NCBI RefSeq assembly: GCF_030551255.1
Contig: NZ_CP130630.1
Span: 7,359,501-7,423,500 of the forward strand
DNA: 64,000 bases
Direction of reading: 5' to 3'
Source of the DNA: Streptomyces sp. NL15-2K
GTDB taxonomy: Bacteria > Actinomycetota > Actinomycetes > Streptomycetales > Streptomycetaceae
In this document: in pieces, positions 60,592 to 64,000 of the stretch
How positions within the stretch are numbered: the stretch's first letter is position 1
Layout: every line of letters starts with the position of its first letter
Position numbers and translations under genes: made by a program
The notes under the pieces: generated by a model
Told to the model about the DNA's origin: nothing
What the model saw: the letters and a program-made list of their open reading frames with translations, nothing else
The model's database searches: none

Positions 60592-60617
60592 TACATGCGG
60601 TGTATACCCCGCATGTA
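60592..60617. promoter_or_regulatory. Inverted repeat, likely PadR operator
   Basis: TACATGCGG (60592-60600) and CCGCATGTA (60609-60617) are perfect 9-bp arms with 8 bases between, containing the ACAT/ATGT half-sites usual for PadR. It lies directly upstream of the padR-like start. Confidence 0.65.
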
Positions 60618-60675
60618 TACGCCGAGTGTGTAGATCAGGGTCCGGGGGTACGGCGGCGCAGGTCGGGGCCCATTG

Positions 60676-60945
60676 TCACGGTTCTGCTACATGGCCCGAG
60701 CCCTCGGGCGGCGAGCTCCCGGGCGGCCGGCCCCGGCGAGGCAACGGCCCCGTCTCCTTGGGCAGTCGGCCCGCCTCCGCCAACGCCTTCCGCAGCAGGA
60801 ACTCGATCTGCGCGTTGGCCGAGCGCAGCTCGTCCCCGGCCCACCGCGCCAGCGCGTCGTACACCAGCGGGTCCAGCCGCAGCAGCACCTGCTTGCGCTG
60901 CTGCGGCCGCCGCTTGGGGGAGCCCCCCTCGGAAGGTGCCGTCAC
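60676..60945 (-). CDS. Ribbon-helix-helix-like small protein behind SPFH gene
   Basis: This 89-residue protein carries QVLLRLDPLVYDALARWAGDE and SANAQIEFLLRKALAEAG, an Arc/MetJ-like strand-helix-helix. Its Arg/Pro-rich ends are disordered. The GTG start overlaps the SPFH stop (GTGA), so expression is coupled. It may bind the perfect palindrome upstream of the pair. Confidence 0.75.
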   Translation of the reverse strand: MTAPSEGGSPKRRPQQRKQVLLRLDPLVYDALARWAGDELRSANAQIEFLLRKALAEAGRLPKETGPLPRRGRPPGSSPPEGSGHVAEP

Positions 60946-61892
60946 TGGTAGAGAGTCCCGGTGTTGAGGACGGGCTGCGGTGACCGGTCGCCGCACAGCA
61001 CCACCATCAGGTTGGACACCATGGCCGCCTTCCGCTCCTCGTCCAACTCCACGATGTCACGCTCGGAGATCCGCGCCAGCGCCGCCTCGACCATCCCCAC
61101 CGCTCCGTCGACGATCTGCCGCCGCGCGGCGACGACCGCGCCGGCCTGCTGCCGCTGGAGCATCGCCGAGGCGATCTCGGGCGCGTAGGCGAGGTGCGTG
61201 AAGCGCGACTCGATGATGTGTACGCCGGCGGCCTCCACGCGCGCGTGCAGCTCGGCGGCGAGCTTCTCGGTGATCTCCTCGGCGTTGCCGCGCAGCGAGA
61301 GGCCGTCCTCGTCATGGGCGTCGTACGGGTACTCGATGGCGATGTGCCGCACCGCCGCCTCGGTCTGGGTGGAGACGAACTCCAGGAAGTCGTCCACCTC
61401 GAAGGATGCCTGGGCGGTGTCCTCGACCTTCCACACCACGACCGCGGCGAGCTCGATCGGGTTGCCGTAGGCGTCGTTGACCTTCAGTACGGCGGTCTCG
61501 TGGTTGCGGACGCGGGTGGAGATCTTCGCGCGGGAGGTGAAGGGGTTCACCCAGCGCAGCCCGTCCTCGCGGATCGTCCCGCGGTACCGCCCGAAGAGCT
61601 GGACGACCCGGGCCTCGCCCGGCGCCACCATGTTCAGGCCGCACATGGCGAGGACCGCGGCGAGGATGACCAGGATGCCGCCGATGATCAGGCCGGCCTT
61701 GGCGCCGGTCGCGTCGACCGCCGTGGCGGTCACGACCATGCCTATGCCGAGCAGCAGTCCGGCCAGGCCCAGCAGCAGCGCGAGCCCGCCGCCGATGCTG
61801 TGCGCGGCGAACTCCCGCACGCGTGGGGCGGGCATGTCGGGTACGTCGGCGGTGGGCACGTCGGTGGTGGGTGTGGAGTCGTGCGTGGACAT
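60942..61892 (-). CDS. SPFH/Band 7 membrane protein
   Basis: This 316-residue protein has an N-terminal region with two membrane helices (IGGGLALLLGLAGLLLGIGMVV, LIIGGILVILAAVLAMCGL), then the SPFH domain (VAPGEARVVQLFGRYRG, REDGLRWVNPF, ELAAVVVWKVEDTAQASF, VRHIAIEYPYDAH) and a helical C-terminus. SPFH proteins scaffold membrane microdomains and protease complexes. It starts behind a palindromic promoter and leads the small RHH gene. Confidence 0.93.
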   Translation of the reverse strand: MSTHDSTPTTDVPTADVPDMPAPRVREFAAHSIGGGLALLLGLAGLLLGIGMVVTATAVDATGAKAGLIIGGILVILAAVLAMCGLNMVAPGEARVVQLFGRYRGTIREDGLRWVNPFTSRAKISTRVRNHETAVLKVNDAYGNPIELAAVVVWKVEDTAQASFEVDDFLEFVSTQTEAAVRHIAIEYPYDAHDEDGLSLRGNAEEITEKLAAELHARVEAAGVHIIESRFTHLAYAPEIASAMLQRQQAGAVVAARRQIVDGAVGMVEAALARISERDIVELDEERKAAMVSNLMVVLCGDRSPQPVLNTGTLYQ

Positions 61893-61932
61893 AGGTCCCC
61901 CGGTTCTGTTCGAGCGCAGCTTCGGTCTATCT

Positions 61933-61946
61933 AAGTGATATCACTT
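61933..61946. promoter_or_regulatory. Perfect 14-bp palindrome upstream of the SPFH operon
   Basis: AAGTGAT-ATCACTT is a perfect palindrome in AT-rich sequence, 40 bases upstream of the SPFH start. A dimeric repressor, perhaps the RHH protein, could bind here. Confidence 0.65.
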
Positions 61947-62045
61947 TACCCCGTCCCGGCAACCCTTACCCCTTCTCGATGGTCGGTTCCATGGAGACGG
62001 GTGCTGATTGTCACGTCCGTAAAAGACCGGATCGAACACCCTTTG

Positions 62046-62082
62046 TCACATCAAGCGGTGTTAGTTTTCTCAGCTGATGTGA
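62046..62082. promoter_or_regulatory. Inverted repeat upstream of the penicillin-binding protein
   Basis: TCACATCA (62046-62053) and TGATGTGA (62075-62082) are perfect 8-bp arms with a 21-base spacer, between 40 and 80 bases upstream of the start codon. It could be an operator or leader hairpin. Confidence 0.5.
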
Positions 62083-62122
62083 GCCAGGAACCTGTCGAGA
62101 ACGAAGCGGAGCGAACAGACTG

Positions 62123-64000
62123 ATGGGACGAGCGGAAGAGAGACGAGCGCGCCAGCGCGGCGGTCACCGCGCGGCGCCCACGAGCCGTCGCCGCTCGTCT
62201 CGCGCGGCCGGCAAGACCGGGAAGAGCGGCATACGCAGGCTGTTCACCTGGAGGAAGATCCTCGGCACGTTCTTCGGCCTGTGCCTGCTCGGCATCGGCG
62301 CCTTCATCGCGCTGTACCTGATGGTGGAGGTCCCCAACGGCAACGCGGCCGCGCAGGCCGCGCAGCGCCAGAGCAACATCTACAAGTACAGCGACGGCAC
62401 GGTCCTGGCTCGCGACGGCAAGGTCAACCGCGAGATCGTGGACCTGTCCAAGGTCCCGAAGGACGTCCGCTACACCTTCGTCGCGGCGGAGAACAAGACC
62501 TTCTACACGGACGCCGGCGTCGACCTGAAGGGCACGGCCCGCGGTCTGATCAACACGCTGTCCGGCAAGGGCAAGCAGGGTGGTTCGACGATCACCCAGC
62601 AGTACGTCAAGAACTACTACCTCGACCAGGACCAGACCGTCACGCGCAAGCTGAAGGAACTGGTCATCGCGTTGAAGGTGGACCGCGAGAAGTCCAAGGA
62701 CGACATCCTCGCCGGCTACATCAACACCAGCTACTACGGCCGCGGCGCCTACGGCATCCAGGCCGCCGCCCAGGCCTACTACCGCGTCGACGCCGAGAAA
62801 CTCACGGTCGAACAGGGCGCCTACCTCGCCGCGCTGCTCCAGGCGCCGAGCCAGTACGACTGGTCGGCGGCGAGCGACACCGGCAAGCGGCTGGTGACGC
62901 AGCGCTGGAACTACGTCCTGAACAACATGGTCGAGGAGGGCTGGCTGGACAAGGCCAAGCGCGACGCCATGGAGTTCCCGGTGCCGAAGGAGCCGAAGGG
63001 CGCGCCCGGTCTGGACGGCCAGAAGGGCTACCTGGTCAAGCTCGCCAACCAGCAACTCGAGCAGCAGCTGATGAAGCAGGAGGGCATCTCACAGTCCGAG
63101 GCGGAGGCCCAGGTCGAGAACCAGGGCTGGACCATCACCCTGAACATCGACAAGAAGAAGCAGGCCCAGCTGGAGAAGGCCGTCAAAGCACAGCTGACCA
63201 GCAAACTGGACCCGAAGCAGCGGCCGGTCGATGAGAACGTCCAGGCCGGCGCCGTCTCCGTCGACCCCAAGACGGGGAAGATCGTCGCCCTGTACGGCGG
63301 CGAGGATTACCTCAAGCACTACTTCAGCAACGCGACCCGCGCCGACTACCAGCCCGCGTCAACCTTCAAGCCGGTCATCCTCGCCGCCGCCCTGGAGGAG
63401 AACGCGAAGACGCAGGACGACAAGCCCATCAACGCGAACACGATCTACGACGGCACCAGCAAGCGCCCAGTCAAGGGAAGCGACATCGCCTTCGCCCCGG
63501 AGAACGAGGACGACCGGGACTACGGCGACGTCACCGTCCAAACGGCGATGAACAAGTCGATCAACTCCGTCTTCGCGCAGATGGGCGTCGACGTCGGCAT
63601 GGACCACGTCCTGTCCATGGCGAGCAAGCTGGGCATGGACACCGCCGACCTGAAGGCGGTGCCCGCGCAGACCCTCGGCACCATGGGGGCGAGCCCGCTG
63701 CAGATGGCTGGGGTCTACGCCACTCTCGACAACCACGGCAAGAAGGTCACGCCGACCATCCTCAAGTCGGCCGAGCACAACACCCGCACGGTCGACATGC
63801 CCGACCCCGTCGGCGACCAGGTCCTCACGCCTGAGGCCGCCGACACGGTCACCTCTGTGCTGACCGGAGTGGTCGACGATGGTACGGCGCGCAGGGCCGT
63901 GCGGGACAACTCGGAGCGTGACGGCCGACCGGTCGCGGGCAAGACCGGCACCTCTGACGACAACAAGTCCGCCTGGTTCACCGGCTACACGCCCGACCTG
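62123..64000 (+). CDS. Class A penicillin-binding protein (partial, runs off the window)
   Basis: This bifunctional wall synthase has 626 residues in the window. A basic cytoplasmic tail and one membrane helix (ILGTFFGLCLLGIGAFIALYLMV) precede the glycosyltransferase domain (catalytic Glu near 123 in AAENKTFYTDAGVD; GGSTITQQYVKNYY). The transpeptidase domain has SxxK STFK near 412, SxN SIN near 479 and KTG KTGTSDD near 606. All active-site motifs are present, so it should be active. ATG 62123 is the start; the 3' end lies beyond the window. Confidence 0.95.
   Translation, partial: MGRAEERRARQRGGHRAAPTSRRRSSRAAGKTGKSGIRRLFTWRKILGTFFGLCLLGIGAFIALYLMVEVPNGNAAAQAAQRQSNIYKYSDGTVLARDGKVNREIVDLSKVPKDVRYTFVAAENKTFYTDAGVDLKGTARGLINTLSGKGKQGGSTITQQYVKNYYLDQDQTVTRKLKELVIALKVDREKSKDDILAGYINTSYYGRGAYGIQAAAQAYYRVDAEKLTVEQGAYLAALLQAPSQYDWSAASDTGKRLVTQRWNYVLNNMVEEGWLDKAKRDAMEFPVPKEPKGAPGLDGQKGYLVKLANQQLEQQLMKQEGISQSEAEAQVENQGWTITLNIDKKKQAQLEKAVKAQLTSKLDPKQRPVDENVQAGAVSVDPKTGKIVALYGGEDYLKHYFSNATRADYQPASTFKPVILAAALEENAKTQDDKPINANTIYDGTSKRPVKGSDIAFAPENEDDRDYGDVTVQTAMNKSINSVFAQMGVDVGMDHVLSMASKLGMDTADLKAVPAQTLGTMGASPLQMAGVYATLDNHGKKVTPTILKSAEHNTRTVDMPDPVGDQVLTPEAADTVTSVLTGVVDDGTARRAVRDNSERDGRPVAGKTGTSDDNKSAWFTGYTPDL

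Noticed and set aside
1..64000. tRNA or rRNA genes, or an integrase with attachment site
   Set aside because: None was seen by eye; no CCA-ending cloverleaf, no rRNA-like stretch and no tyrosine or serine integrase gene other than the IS110 enzyme.

Overview
The window looks like a chromosomal segment of a Streptomyces. GC is very high, GTG and TTG starts are common, and stop/start overlaps of the GTGA, ATGA or TTGA type are frequent. Typical Streptomyces families are present: a SigE-family sigma factor, RsbW-like ATP-binding proteins, an XRE/DUF5753 regulator with a DUF397-like partner, an LppU/SCO3897-type protein, AfsR-like ATPase/LuxR regulators and a tad/Flp pilus locus. No rRNA, tRNA or CRISPR array was seen.

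Layout. 1-8.9 kb: secreted M14 carboxypeptidase divergent from an NB-ARC/LuxR regulator; a MEDS-type sensor with a decayed ATPase half, then an intact RsbW-like protein; a noncanonical Nramp-like transporter; a SigE-family sigma factor with a membrane partner. 9-11.3 kb: a WhiJ/AbaA-like trio (DUF397-like, XRE/DUF5753, degenerate ATP-binding protein) around a palindromic operator candidate. 11.3-20.4 kb and on to 21.1 kb: a polymorphic-toxin island with an SseB-like protein, a WXG-type partner, a 1544-residue RHS protein ending in a papain-like Cys/His/Asp domain, then AT-richer candidate immunity genes and a barstar-like protein. 21.2-22.4 kb: a chitinase remnant broken at both ends. 22.4-34.0 kb: a full tad locus (cpaB, tadZ, two TadE-like pilins, tadA, tadB, tadC, histidine kinase/response regulator, flp, TadG-like protein, lipoprotein, OmpA-like protein). 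34.0-34.7 kb: a VapBC-like toxin-antitoxin pair. 35-37.1 kb: decaying genes (a PrsW-like protease and a META-like remnant). 37.2-46.0 kb: metabolic and regulatory genes (DUF4394, PucR/CdaR regulator, alpha/beta hydrolase, LysR plus MFS, DUF192, LLM oxidoreductase, DinB, methyltransferase).

46.0-49.0 kb: an AlkZ-like winged-helix gene split by an IS110-family element. The element lies between 128-bp direct repeats, next to REP-like palindromes, and carries a structured noncoding 5' region where a bridge RNA would be expected. 49.3 kb: a candidate small RNA resembling 6C RNA. 49.6-54.7 kb: isoprenyl transferase, PhoH-like ATPase, SLT-type cell-wall protein with a long structured leader, AI-2E family membrane protein. 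54.8-57.0 kb: ahpD-ahpC divergent from oxyR. 57.0-60.6 kb: PadR regulator, ABC ATPase and FtsX-like permease, overlapping by 4 bases at each junction. 60.7-61.9 kb: an SPFH/RHH pair behind a perfect palindrome. 62.1 kb to the end: a class A penicillin-binding protein running off the window.

Working together: the island genes form one toxin/immunity cassette; the tad genes build and control a Flp-type surface fibre; ahpCD/oxyR form a peroxide-response unit; PadR/ABC/FtsX form a regulated export or stress-sensing transporter. The most unusual points are the papain-tipped RHS toxin with a composite immunity gene, the IS110 insertion architecture, the degenerate sensor ATPases, and many in-frame short tandem repeats at protein ends. 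Base-level positions of short sites may be off by one or two.
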